Position numbers and translations under genes: made by a program | Shown here: piece by piece, positions 1-7,271 of the stretch | Layout of the letters: each line of letters starts with the position of its first letter | Position numbering within the stretch: the stretch's first letter is position 1 | Notes under the pieces: model-generated | Seen by the model: the letters and a program-made list of their open reading frames with translations, nothing else | Databases searched by the model: none | Told to the model about the DNA's origin: nothing | Assembly (NCBI GenBank): GCA_019635485.1 | Contig: JAHBZL010000048.1 | Location: forward strand, 1-37,300 | Direction: 5' to 3' | DNA: 37,300 nucleotides | Source of the DNA: Piscinibacter sp. | Lineage (GTDB): Bacteria > Pseudomonadota > Gammaproteobacteria > Burkholderiales > Burkholderiaceae_C

Positions 1-845
1 GAGGACAGGTCCTGGCTGCCCGAAGCCACTTCGCTGCTGGCGGTGCGGATGCTGTCGGCGCTGCCGCGCACGAAGGTGATCAGCTCGCGCAGCCCCTGCT
101 GCATGCGGCCCATCTCGTGCATCAGGCCTTGCGCCATGCCCGCCGCGTCGACGCGGTGGCTCAGGTCGCCTTCGGCCATGCGGCGCAGCGCCTCGCGCGC
201 CGTCGCCGGCTCGCCGCCGAGCTCGCGGTGCACCGTGCGCTGCATCAGGACGCACATGCCGCCGGCGACGAGGCTGGCGCCGAGCGCGAGCGCGGCCGCC
301 CACCAGGTCAGCCGGCGCGCCCGGGCCCGCGTCGTCTCGTGCGCCTGCGCGGCCACGGACCGGCCGAGCTCGATGCGCTCCAGCAGCGCGCCGCGCAGTT
401 CGCGCCAGGCCGGCGTCTCCTCGGCCGTCAGCGCGGCCGCGGCGGCCTTCGGATCGCTCTTGACCAGCTCCATCACCCGGGCTTGTTTGGCGGCCTGCGC
501 CTCGCGCAGCTGGCCGAGACGGCCGAGCGCCGCCTCCTGGCCGGTGCCGCGCGCGAGGGCGGCAACGTCGGCCGCCGCCTTCGCGTAGGTGGACTCGGCG
601 GAAGCGAAGTTGTCGTAGGCCTTGCGGTTGGCCGGATCGAGCACGACGTTGCGCAGCGCCTGGCCCATCTGCAGGCCCTGCGCGTACATCTCGTTGAAGC
701 CGTTGGCGATGGCCTGTTCGGTGCCGATGTACTTGTCGAACTCGCCCTGGGTGCGCAGCAGCCCCCACAGGCCGACCGCCAGCGCGACGAGAAACATCGC
801 GGCCGGGACGGCGCTGCAGAGAAGGAGACGGTTTCTGAAGCTCAT
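1..845 (-). CDS. methyl-accepting chemotaxis protein, 3' end outside the window
   Basis: N-terminal 281 codons of a membrane chemoreceptor; the signalling domain lies beyond the window edge. The start ATG at 845 has a strong GGAGGG site just upstream. Residues 1-30 hold a first membrane segment. A helical periplasmic domain of about 150 residues follows, of the four-helix-bundle type, with the NGFNEMYAQGLQMGQALRN and DPANRKAYDNF stretches typical of such ligand domains. A second membrane segment near residues 180-200 leads to a HAMP-like region (ELGGEPATARRALRRMAEGDLSHRV). The product would sense a periplasmic ligand and signal through CheW/CheA to the flagellar motor. It lies 60 bp downstream of a periplasmic binding-protein gene on the same strand, so that protein may present its ligand to this receptor; this pairing is inferred. 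Confidence 0.93.
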   Translation of the reverse strand, partial: MSFRNRLLLCSAVPAAMFLVALAVGLWGLLRTQGEFDKYIGTEQAIANGFNEMYAQGLQMGQALRNVVLDPANRKAYDNFASAESTYAKAAADVAALARGTGQEAALGRLGQLREAQAAKQARVMELVKSDPKAAAAALTAEETPAWRELRGALLERIELGRSVAAQAHETTRARARRLTWWAAALALGASLVAGGMCVLMQRTVHRELGGEPATAREALRRMAEGDLSHRVDAAGMAQGLMHEMGRMQQGLRELITFVRGSADSIRTASSEVASGSQDLS

Positions 846-905
846 CGGGCCCTCCGGTCAAAGCGTCGCTTTCGGCGTGCGGCCGCCGGACTTGAATGCC
901 GCCAC

Positions 906-1715
906 TCAGAGACCCAGCCAGCCCAGCAGCACGCGGAGCCGCTCGCCGGACTCGATGTCGAACGACTGCACGCCCACGGACTTCAGGATCTCGCGGCCCG
1001 CCTCGGTCTGCGGCAGCGCGGTCAGTTCCGCCTGCACGGCCCGGATCTGCTCGGCCGTCAGGCGCTTGCCGGCGACGAGGGGAAAGTAGGGCTGGGCGAC
1101 GCTGCGGTGCAGGATCCGGTGGCCGGTCTTCTCGAGCGAGCGCGCGACACCGGAGTAGGAGGCGATGCCGCCGACGTCGGCGAACCCGTTGTCGAGGTAG
1201 AACGGCACCGCGCCCTGCTCGCGCACGTACTGCAGCTGCTCGCGCTCGACCACGATGCCCCGGTCCCGCAGCTCCGCGGCGCAGAACTTGGACATGTAGG
1301 ACACCCGTTCGGGCAGCACCCAGCGCTTGCCCTTGGCGTCGGCCAGCTCGCGCAGCGGGGAGTTCTTGCCGGTGATGATCAGGCACTGTCCGTCCGGCCG
1401 CGCGCTGGCGACGAACTGGTAGCCGTGGTCGCGCACGCCGCGCGCCGGGTAGTCGCTCGGGCGCGCCAGCACGAAGTCGAACCGGCCGCTGCGCATGCCC
1501 TCGTCGAGCGCGCTGAACTCGCGCGCAAAGACCACCTGGACCTTGCGCTTGATCGCGCCGCCGATCGCATCGGCCAGCCCGCCGTACTTCGCGATCACCC
1601 GGCCGTGGTCCAGTCCGCCCGAGGTGCCCTCGCTGATGCCTAGCGTCAGGACCGGCTGGGCGCGGGCGGCCAGCGACAGCGTGAGTGCGAATGCTAGGGC
1701 GAGAAGTCGGCACAT
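906..1715 (-). CDS. PhnD/SsuA/transferrin-type periplasmic substrate-binding protein
   Basis: 269 residues. A signal peptide is clear (residues 1-19, ending AARA before QPVLTLG). The mature part resembles the phosphate/phosphonate PhnD-like binding-protein family: an early GISEGTSGG segment, FDFVLARPSDYPARG in the first lobe and DVGGIASYSG in the second. No ABC permease or ATPase is adjacent, so transport is not its obvious job. The next gene downstream on the same strand is a chemoreceptor, which fits a role as a soluble ligand-presenting protein for taxis, or as an orphan sensor. A perfect FNR-type box lies about 150 bp upstream, and a TAGATT -10-like hexamer occurs at about 1751-1756. The ligand cannot be read from the sequence. 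Confidence 0.88.
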   Translation of the reverse strand: MCRLLALAFALTLSLAARAQPVLTLGISEGTSGGLDHGRVIAKYGGLADAIGGAIKRKVQVVFAREFSALDEGMRSGRFDFVLARPSDYPARGVRDHGYQFVASARPDGQCLIITGKNSPLRELADAKGKRWVLPERVSYMSKFCAAELRDRGIVVEREQLQYVREQGAVPFYLDNGFADVGGIASYSGVARSLEKTGHRILHRSVAQPYFPLVAGKRLTAEQIRAVQAELTALPQTEAGREILKSVGVQSFDIESGERLRVLLGWLGL

Positions 1716-1859
1716 GGCGAGGCCCGGGGTGTCGTCAGGTCGCCGCCAATCTAGTGGGACGTCCGGTCCGGCGGGGGCACGAGGCCGCGCAGGATTCCTC
1801 GTTTTGTTTCTTTATTTGCGCATATCGGCATTGAACGATTGATCCTGGACCTGCGGGCG

Positions 1860-1873
1860 TTGATGCGCATCAA
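1860..1873 (-). promoter_or_regulatory. perfect FNR/ANR-type box upstream of the binding-protein/chemoreceptor genes
   Basis: TTGATGCGCATCAA matches the FNR-family consensus TTGAT-N4-ATCAA at every fixed position and sits in a 16-bp perfect palindrome (1859-1874). It lies between the GAF gene (ends 1920) and the PhnD-like gene (starts 1715), both on the minus strand, so the only sensible target is the downstream pair. The local sequence is more AT-rich than its surroundings (1795-1845), as expected of a promoter. The exact -10 is uncertain: an AT-rich stretch at 1811-1817 would place the box about 60 bp from the transcription start. Confidence 0.6.
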
Positions 1874-1888
1874 CCGGGCGACACCGCC

Positions 1889-1905
1889 GGGCCGTCGTGC
1901 GGCCC
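1889..1905 (-). terminator. weak hairpin after the GAF gene
   Basis: GGGCCG-TCGTG-CGGCCC forms a 6-bp stem just downstream of the GAF stop codon on the minus strand. No T-tract follows, so it is at best a weak or Rho-assisted terminator. Confidence 0.25.
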
Positions 1906-1919
1906 CGGTGCCGGCCGCC

Positions 1920-2459
1920 TCACAGCGGCATCGGCAGGGTCGGCGGGTCGGTCGAGGTGGCCCCGGCCAGTGCCAGGCTGGCGCGCGCGCCGATGCGCAT
2001 CAGCGCAGAAAGCTGGCGCGGGGTCCAGTTCGCCGGCTCGTGCTGCTGGGTGCAGGTGAACGCCCCGTACAGCGTGCCGTTCACGGAGAACGCGGCGGCC
2101 ATCAGCGAGCGCACGTCGTAGAGCGCGAAGCGCTCGGCCATGTAGCCGACGGTGGCGGGATGCGTGCTGACGTCGTTGGCGAGCACGTAGCCGGTCCGCT
2201 CGAGCATCTCGAAATAGGTGCCGACCTCGCGCACCGCCTCGTCCGGCACCTTGTCCAGCCCGTCCAGGCGGCTGTCGTACAGGCACAGGCAGCGCAGGCG
2301 GCGCTGCTCGCCCTCGCCCTCGAACAGCCAGATGCCGGTGCGCGAACAGCCGACGGTCGCAGCCATCATGCGCGTGCACATCTCCATGAAGTAGGCCGGC
2401 GTCACCTCGCGCCGGTCGAGCTGCCCGCAGAGCGTCTGGAGGTCGACGAGGTTGACCAA
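1920..2459 (-). CDS. stand-alone GAF-domain protein
   Basis: 179 residues from a TTG start at 2459. The GAF core runs from about residue 25 to the end: CTRMMAATVGCSRTGIWLFEG, then the central LCLYDS strand, YVLANDVSTHP, RSLMAAAFSVNGTLYGAFTC and the final helix. No output domain is fused, so it is a small-molecule or redox sensor, or a broken remnant of a larger signalling protein. The start is unsettled. No ATG lies in frame near the N-terminus, while an ATG at 2515 opens a 17-codon ORF in another frame that stops at 2462, right before the TTG. This could be a leader peptide or a frameshifted N-terminus. The gene lies 113 bp behind the last gene of the export cluster and may share its transcript. 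Confidence 0.72.
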   Translation of the reverse strand: MVNLVDLQTLCGQLDRREVTPAYFMEMCTRMMAATVGCSRTGIWLFEGEGEQRRLRCLCLYDSRLDGLDKVPDEAVREVGTYFEMLERTGYVLANDVSTHPATVGYMAERFALYDVRSLMAAAFSVNGTLYGAFTCTQQHEPANWTPRQLSALMRIGARASLALAGATSTDPPTLPMPL

Positions 2460-2572
2460 GGTCAGGCAGCCTCGACGGCAGCCTCGATGCCCGAGCAGCG
2501 GCAGCGGTGGGTCATGGTCACGAGAGCGATCTTGCCATGCGGCGGTCTTCGCGGGGGGATCCGCGCGGGGGG

Positions 2573-3808
2573 TCAGTAGCTCCACGACACCGCAATGTAG
2601 CCGGACGAACGCGTCGGCAGTTGCGTCAGCACAGCACGGCCGGGCCCGCCGTAGCGCCGCCAGCCCGCATCCCAGCGCACCCGGTCGCCCTGCCAGCCCA
2701 GCGAGGCCGTGACCACGCGCCCGCGGTCGGCCGGGGTCAGCAGCAGGTCGAGCGCAGGCTCCCAGGCCTCGTGCCGCCAGCTGAGACGGCCGAACAGGTT
2801 GGCGCGCCGCAGGCTGGTCGAGGCGTTGAAAGCGTTCGCCTGCCACGCCAGGTTGCCGGCAACGGCCGCGACCGGCGCCGGCGACGCGGCCAGGGCCGCG
2901 AGCCCTGCGTTGCGTGCGTTCCAGGCGTCCCACTGCGCGTCGGCCATGGCCGTGCCGTCCCACCACGCCTCGACCAGTACGCTGAGTTGCGCGTCGTTGG
3001 TCCAGGTGCCGCCGACCAGCGCCTGCGCGACATGCCGGATGGCGGACTCGCGCCAGGGGTTCGCCGTCTCCAACCCGCCGCCCGTCGCCTCGAACGCCAG
3101 CGTGTCCGCGGCGCTGAGCCAGCGGGCCGAGGCGTGCAGTTCGAGCGCGTCGCCGGCGACCCAGGACAGCGCCGCGCCGACGCTGCCGTGCGTGCGCCGA
3201 CCCCAGCGCGCGAATCCGTACGCATCGACGCTGCCGGCCCGCCGGTAGGCACGCGCCGCCAGCGCCGGTTCCCCGGCACCGCGCCGTGACGCCGAGACGC
3301 CCGGGTTCACGAGCACGAACGTCCAGGCAGCGTCGGCCTCGAAATGCTCGGCCATCAGCAGCGGCCGGCCTTCCAGCGTGGTCGGCACGAGCAGGCGGCG
3401 GGTTTCCTGCTGCACGACGTCGTTCGGACGGAAGCCGTAACCCACGTCCCAGCCGGCGATCCGCTTGCCGGCGCTGAACTGCCAGGCGTCGCCGCCGCCC
3501 GCGGCGTACAGCTCGTTGACCCAGCCACGGTGGCGCGTCGGCCCGCCATCGGGTCGCTCCTCGCGCTGCGTGGCCACGGCGGTCAGCCCGTGGCCGCTGG
3601 CGCGCAGCTCCAGTTCCGCCGCCATCCCGCCGCCCGGCCGCGCCACGCTGCCAGGTGCCAGCCGGTCGGCCTGCGCCAGTGGCCCCTGCTCGTTCGGCCG
3701 CTGGTCGGTGACGACGGGCATCAGGCGGGCCCCGAACTCGGCGGCCGGCGCGGCACCGGCGGCCACGCCGAAGAGCAGTCCGAGGGCAACACGAAACACG
3801 GCGCGCAC
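2573..3808 (-). CDS. probable outer-membrane beta-barrel protein of the export cluster
   Basis: 411 residues from a GTG start at 3808, two bases beyond the stop codon of the preceding gene (TGA-GC-GTG), implying translational coupling. A signal peptide (about residues 1-24, ending APAAEFG) is followed by alternating short amphipathic strands rich in aromatic residues and Gly/Trp turns. The protein ends in a C-terminal aromatic (YIAVSWSY), the usual signature of a BAM-inserted beta-barrel. I do not recognise a named family with confidence. Proteins of this kind accompany LolA-fold proteins in MMPL/RND export clusters, and here the partner is an ABC transporter instead. A role as the outer-membrane acceptor or pore of the system is inferred from context. 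Confidence 0.8.
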   Translation of the reverse strand: MRAVFRVALGLLFGVAAGAAPAAEFGARLMPVVTDQRPNEQGPLAQADRLAPGSVARPGGGMAAELELRASGHGLTAVATQREERPDGGPTRHRGWVNELYAAGGGDAWQFSAGKRIAGWDVGYGFRPNDVVQQETRRLLVPTTLEGRPLLMAEHFEADAAWTFVLVNPGVSASRRGAGEPALAARAYRRAGSVDAYGFARWGRRTHGSVGAALSWVAGDALELHASARWLSAADTLAFEATGGGLETANPWRESAIRHVAQALVGGTWTNDAQLSVLVEAWWDGTAMADAQWDAWNARNAGLAALAASPAPVAAVAGNLAWQANAFNASTSLRRANLFGRLSWRHEAWEPALDLLLTPADRGRVVTASLGWQGDRVRWDAGWRRYGGPGRAVLTQLPTRSSGYIAVSWSY

Positions 3809-3810
3809 GC

Positions 3811-4551
3811 TCAGTCCAGTGCTGGGTTGCGGGCCAGGAACATCGGGTTCAGCCAGCTCTCGGGCACGCTGCGCGGCCGGCGCTCGAGGTAGCGCACGTG
3901 GGTCTCCTTTCGGTTCGCGAGCTGGTCGCGCAGCCGCATCGCGGTCACCTGCGTCGGTGCGCCCGGGTGGTCGAGCACGAACAGCGCCTGCTTGGCCAGC
4001 TTGTCGGACTGCACGTACAGGTCGGCGCGCACCGGCTCGTGGCGCGCCTTGCCCAGCCACAGCTCGATGCGCTGGTAGGTCACCCCCTTGCGCGTGGCCT
4101 GCAGGCTCAGGTGCAGGCAGGGTTGCGCCGGTTCGCCGCAGGGCTCCTCGCCGGCGAGGTGCCCCGTGTAGTCGTCGGCCCAGCTCAGCGTCGCGATGTC
4201 ACCCGTGCTGGCGTCGCCGAGCAGCTTCTGCATCGGCGTGATGCGCAGCGGCCGCTGGCTGCCGGGCATCAGCAGCCAGAAGTCGTCGCCCAGCATCAGC
4301 ACCTTCTGGCCGCGCTCGGCCGGGCTGCGCATCAGCACGAGCGACTGGTGCCCGGCCTGCGCGAACACCGTGTAGCGGCGCTCCTTGTCGAGCGAGCCGT
4401 CGGCGTTCATCACGCTGACCTGCGTCTCGACCTGCATGTTCTCGCCGTTCAGGCGGTAGCGGTCGGCGGCCTTCAGCAGTGCGCCCACGTCCTGGGCGTG
4501 CGACAAGCCGGCCGCCAGGGCCGCGAGCGCGGCGGCGATCCACTGTTTCAT
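3811..4551 (-). CDS. LolA-fold outer-membrane lipoprotein-sorting protein
   Basis: 246 residues; the start ATG at 4551 has GGAGG seven bases upstream. A signal peptide (residues 1-19, LAAGLSHA before QDVGALL) directs it to the periplasm. The body matches the LolA-like family annotated as outer membrane lipoprotein-sorting protein: the opening ALLKAADRYR helix, GDDFWLLMPGSQRPLRITPMQ, DIATLSWADDYTGHL and YQRIELWLGKARHEPVRADLYV. Two cysteines (CGEPAQPC) may form a disulfide. The family carries hydrophobic cargo, lipoproteins or lipids, across the periplasm. It sits between an FtsX/LolC-type permease and an outer-membrane barrel, so it is the likely shuttle between the two membranes. It is distinct from the housekeeping LolA, which normally sits elsewhere. 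Confidence 0.87.
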   Translation of the reverse strand: MKQWIAAALAALAAGLSHAQDVGALLKAADRYRLNGENMQVETQVSVMNADGSLDKERRYTVFAQAGHQSLVLMRSPAERGQKVLMLGDDFWLLMPGSQRPLRITPMQKLLGDASTGDIATLSWADDYTGHLAGEEPCGEPAQPCLHLSLQATRKGVTYQRIELWLGKARHEPVRADLYVQSDKLAKQALFVLDHPGAPTQVTAMRLRDQLANRKETHVRYLERRPRSVPESWLNPMFLARNPALD

Positions 4552-4567
4552 CGGATCCTCCGGAAGA

Positions 4568-5779
4568 TCAGGTGTGGGCCAGCGCCTCGACGATCGGCGT
4601 GTGCACCGTGCGCCGCGCGATCCAGGCCGACGCCAAGGTCGCCAGCAGCAGCATCGCGAGCAGCGTGCCGGCGACCAGCGTGGGCTCGAGGTTGATGTAG
4701 AGCGGATAGCCGCGCGAACTGCCGGGCGGCGGCGGCATCTGCACCGGCACCACGTGCAGCAGCAGCGCGACGCCGCCGGCCAGCGCCGCGCCGCACAGCG
4801 CACCGACCCCGCCCAGCACCAGGCCCTCGAGCGCCAGGCTGCGCAGCAGTTGACCGGGCAGCGTGCCGAGCGCGCGCAGCGTGCCGATCTCGCGGGTGCG
4901 CTCGATGATCGCCATCGCCATCGCATTGCCGACGACGAACACGACGATCACGCCGATGATCAGCCCCAGCGCGCCGAAGATGCGGTTGTAGAGGTCGCGC
5001 ACCGAACGGTAGAAGAAGGCCTGGTCGAGCCAGGTCTGCACCGCGAGCCCCGGGTTCGCCGCGGCGACACGCGCCTGCGCAGCCGGCGTCGTGTCCATGC
5101 GCGCCAGGGTCACGCCGAGGGTCGACACGCGGGCCGTGTTCAGCAGCTTCTGCGCGGTGGCGATGTCGGTGTAGACGATGCGCTTGTCGATGTCCGGCAC
5201 GCCGGTCGAGAACACGCCCCGGACGGTCACGTCCAGCGCGTTGAGCGCGCCGTCGGTGGTGCTGGCCAGCAGCGTCAGGCTGCTGCCCGGGTGCGCTTTC
5301 AGGCTGCGCGCCAGGCCGTCGCCGAGCATCACTTCGGCCTGCGCCGCGTGAGACGCCAGCACCTCGCCTTCGGTGACGTTCAGGAACGGGCCCTTGATCG
5401 CGAACTCCGCATCCGGCTCGACCCCGGTGGCCACCATCACGGTCGACTTGTCGCCGTTGCTGATCAGGCCGCTGAACGAGACGCGCGGCAGCACCTGGCG
5501 CACCGCGGGGTCGGCCAGCAGCTGCGCGCCGAGCCGGGCCGGGTCGTCCAGCCCCCACTGCAGCGGCGTGTCCTCGTCCTGCGTGAACTGCTCGGGCCGC
5601 GCGACGATCAGGTGGCCGGTGCTGCGCGCGGCGGACTGCGCCAACCCTTCGTAGGTGTACAGCGCGAAGCCGCCGGCGAGCAGGATGGCCGCCGTGCCCA
5701 GCGCGGCGATCGCGACGGTGACCAGCGAGCGGCGCCGGTTGCGCAGCGTGTTCTGCACCGCAAAGCGCAGCCACCTCAT
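4568..5779 (-). CDS. FtsX/LolC/MacB-type ABC transporter permease
   Basis: 403 residues. The architecture is that of type VII ABC permeases: an N-terminal membrane helix (about 19-41), a large periplasmic domain (about 45-260), then three membrane helices near 266-292, 315-340 and 364-386. The IIERTREIGTLRALGTLPGQLL segment after the second helix is the conserved coupling loop of the FtsX domain. Such permeases do not move substrate through the membrane; they drive periplasmic or outer-leaflet cargo by mechanotransmission, as in LolCDE and MacB. The ATG overlaps the stop of the upstream ATPase gene by four bases (ATGA). Only one permease gene is present, so a homodimer is expected. Confidence 0.93.
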   Translation of the reverse strand: MRWLRFAVQNTLRNRRRSLVTVAIAALGTAAILLAGGFALYTYEGLAQSAARSTGHLIVARPEQFTQDEDTPLQWGLDDPARLGAQLLADPAVRQVLPRVSFSGLISNGDKSTVMVATGVEPDAEFAIKGPFLNVTEGEVLASHAAQAEVMLGDGLARSLKAHPGSSLTLLASTTDGALNALDVTVRGVFSTGVPDIDKRIVYTDIATAQKLLNTARVSTLGVTLARMDTTPAAQARVAAANPGLAVQTWLDQAFFYRSVRDLYNRIFGALGLIIGVIVVFVVGNAMAMAIIERTREIGTLRALGTLPGQLLRSLALEGLVLGGVGALCGAALAGGVALLLHVVPVQMPPPPGSSRGYPLYINLEPTLVAGTLLAMLLLATLASAWIARRTVHTPIVEALAHT

Positions 5780-6471
5780 TGCAGCCTCCCGTCCAGCAGC
5801 GAGAGCACGCGGTCGCAGCGGCCGGTGAGCCGGCCGTCGTGCGTCGCGATCACGAACGAGGCGCCCTCGGCGCGGCAGCGCTCGCGCATCAGGTCCAGCA
5901 CCTGGTCGGCGGTGTGCGAATCGAGGCTGGCGGTCGGTTCGTCGGCGATCACCAGGCGCGGCCCCTTGACCAGCGCGCGGGCGATCGCGACGCGCTGGCG
6001 CTGCCCGCCGGACAGCGCGTCGGGCCGGTGCCGCGCGTGTTCCGCGAGGCCGACCGCGTCGAGCTGCGCCGCGACACGCCGGCGGCGCTCGGCCTCGGGC
6101 ACGCCGGCCAGGAAGAGCGGGAAGTCGACGTTCTCCGCCACGCTCATCACCGGCACGAGGTTGAAGCTCTGGAACACGAAGCCGAGCGCGTCGCGCCGCA
6201 GCAGGGTGCGCCGGCTCTCGTCGAGCGCCGTGACGCTCTGGCCGCCGAGCACGATCTCGCCGCGGTCGGGCGCGTCGATCAGCCCGCACAGGTTCAGGAT
6301 CGTGCTCTTGCCGCTGCCCGACGGCCCGGTGATCGCGAGCATCTCGCCGCGCCGCACGTCCAGGTCCACGCCCTGCAGTGCCGGGATCACGTGCTGGCCG
6401 AGCCGGTAGGTCTTGTGCACGCCGCGCAGCGCCACCACGGGCGCGTCGGGCACCGAGGCGATGGCGCTCAT
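5776..6471 (-). CDS. LolD/MacB-type ABC transporter ATPase
   Basis: 231 residues, the usual length of LolD-like ATPases. Walker A is GPSGSGKST at residues 49-57. The Q-loop (FVFQSFNLVPVMSVAENV), the signature LSGGQRQRVAIARAL, Walker B LVIADEPTASLDS and the H-loop IATHD are all intact, so it should be an active ATPase. QSFNLVP and the ASLDS D-loop are typical of the LolD/MacB/FtsE group. It overlaps the genes on both sides by four bases, making the translational coupling of three consecutive genes plain. Start chosen at ATG 6471 because it precedes the first beta-strand by a normal distance and overlaps the previous stop. Confidence 0.95.
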   Translation of the reverse strand: MSAIASVPDAPVVALRGVHKTYRLGQHVIPALQGVDLDVRRGEMLAITGPSGSGKSTILNLCGLIDAPDRGEIVLGGQSVTALDESRRTLLRRDALGFVFQSFNLVPVMSVAENVDFPLFLAGVPEAERRRRVAAQLDAVGLAEHARHRPDALSGGQRQRVAIARALVKGPRLVIADEPTASLDSHTADQVLDLMRERCRAEGASFVIATHDGRLTGRCDRVLSLLDGRLQ

Positions 6472-7136
6472 GCCCCGATCTCCTTCAGCCGCGTGCGCGC
6501 GTCGGCGGCCTGCGGCGCGCCGTGCGTGATCACCGCGTCGAGCCAGCGACGCGCGTCGGCCGGGCGCTGCTGCTCCACCGCCAGCGCCGCGGCGCGCATC
6601 CAGACCTGGCCGCGGAACGGCAGCGGCGCGCGGTCGAACAGCGGGCTGGCCAGCACGTCGTCGAGCAGCCGGCGGCCGCGCGCGGCCCGGTTCATGAACC
6701 CCGGCACCGCGAGAAAGGTGCTCGCGGCGACGAACCGGACCTCCAGCGCCCCCGGCACGCCGTGCTGCACGGCCGCATCGTGCGCCGGTGTCAGAAGGGC
6801 CAGCGCCTTGTCGATCTGCGCCAGGCCGTCCTCGGCGTAGCCCATCTTCTTCCAGGGCATCAGCGTCGTGCGCGCCTTCATCGTCAGTGCCGAACCGGCA
6901 TAGGCCAGCAGCACCGGATTGGCCGGCTCGGCACGCCGCAGCGCGTCGAAGGCCTCGGCGGCCGCGTCGATGGCCGCGCTGTCGCCGGCAGAGGCGCGCG
7001 CGAAGGTCGCATAGGCGGCCTGGAACGTGGCCTCGGGCGCCGCGAGTGCCGCGTCGTGCACCCCGGCGGCCGACAGGACGGCGGCGGTCAGGAGGGCCAG
7101 GACAGCCGCTCGGCCGCCCTGTCTGTGGTGGTTCAT
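6468..7136 (-). CDS. exported helical-repeat (TPR-like) protein, first gene of the export cluster
   Basis: 222 residues with a long signal peptide (residues 1-32, ending AALA before APEATFQAAYATF). The mature protein is almost wholly alpha-helical, with repeated Ala/Leu-rich helix pairs such as AEAFDALRRAEPANPVLLAYAGSAL and AALAVEQQRPADARRWLDAVI, which resemble degenerate TPR units. No catalytic motif is visible. It opens the operon and overlaps the ATPase gene by four bases, so it is probably a periplasmic accessory or scaffold protein of the transporter. The assignment rests on context and repeat pattern only. Confidence 0.78.
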   Translation of the reverse strand: MNHHRQGGRAAVLALLTAAVLSAAGVHDAALAAPEATFQAAYATFARASAGDSAAIDAAAEAFDALRRAEPANPVLLAYAGSALTMKARTTLMPWKKMGYAEDGLAQIDKALALLTPAHDAAVQHGVPGALEVRFVAASTFLAVPGFMNRAARGRRLLDDVLASPLFDRAPLPFRGQVWMRAAALAVEQQRPADARRWLDAVITHGAPQAADARTRLKEIGA

Positions 7137-7240
7137 GTTGGATTCCCCGTGCGCCGGACGACCCGGCAGGAATGCAGGCTATCGACGGGGAATTGACGGC
7201 GCCGCTGGCATGCGACGGCGGGTCGGTGGCGGTCGCGAAA

Positions 7241-7269
7241 CGCCGCTGCGGCGGCGCGAAACGCGCGCC
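7241..7269 (-). terminator. tandem GC-rich hairpins after the pyruvate-kinase-like gene
   Basis: Immediately after the stop codon at 7272 the minus strand carries GGCGCG-CGTTT-CGCGCC, then a second CGCC/GGCG stem followed by TTT. The T-run is short; this is a possible terminator separating the gene from the export cluster. Confidence 0.3.
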
Positions 7270-7271
7270 CG

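Noticed and set aside
1811-1826. Possible fourth copy of the ACATTTGYACAAATGT motif
   Set aside because: TATTTGCGCATATCG matches only about two thirds of the consensus and loses the palindrome.
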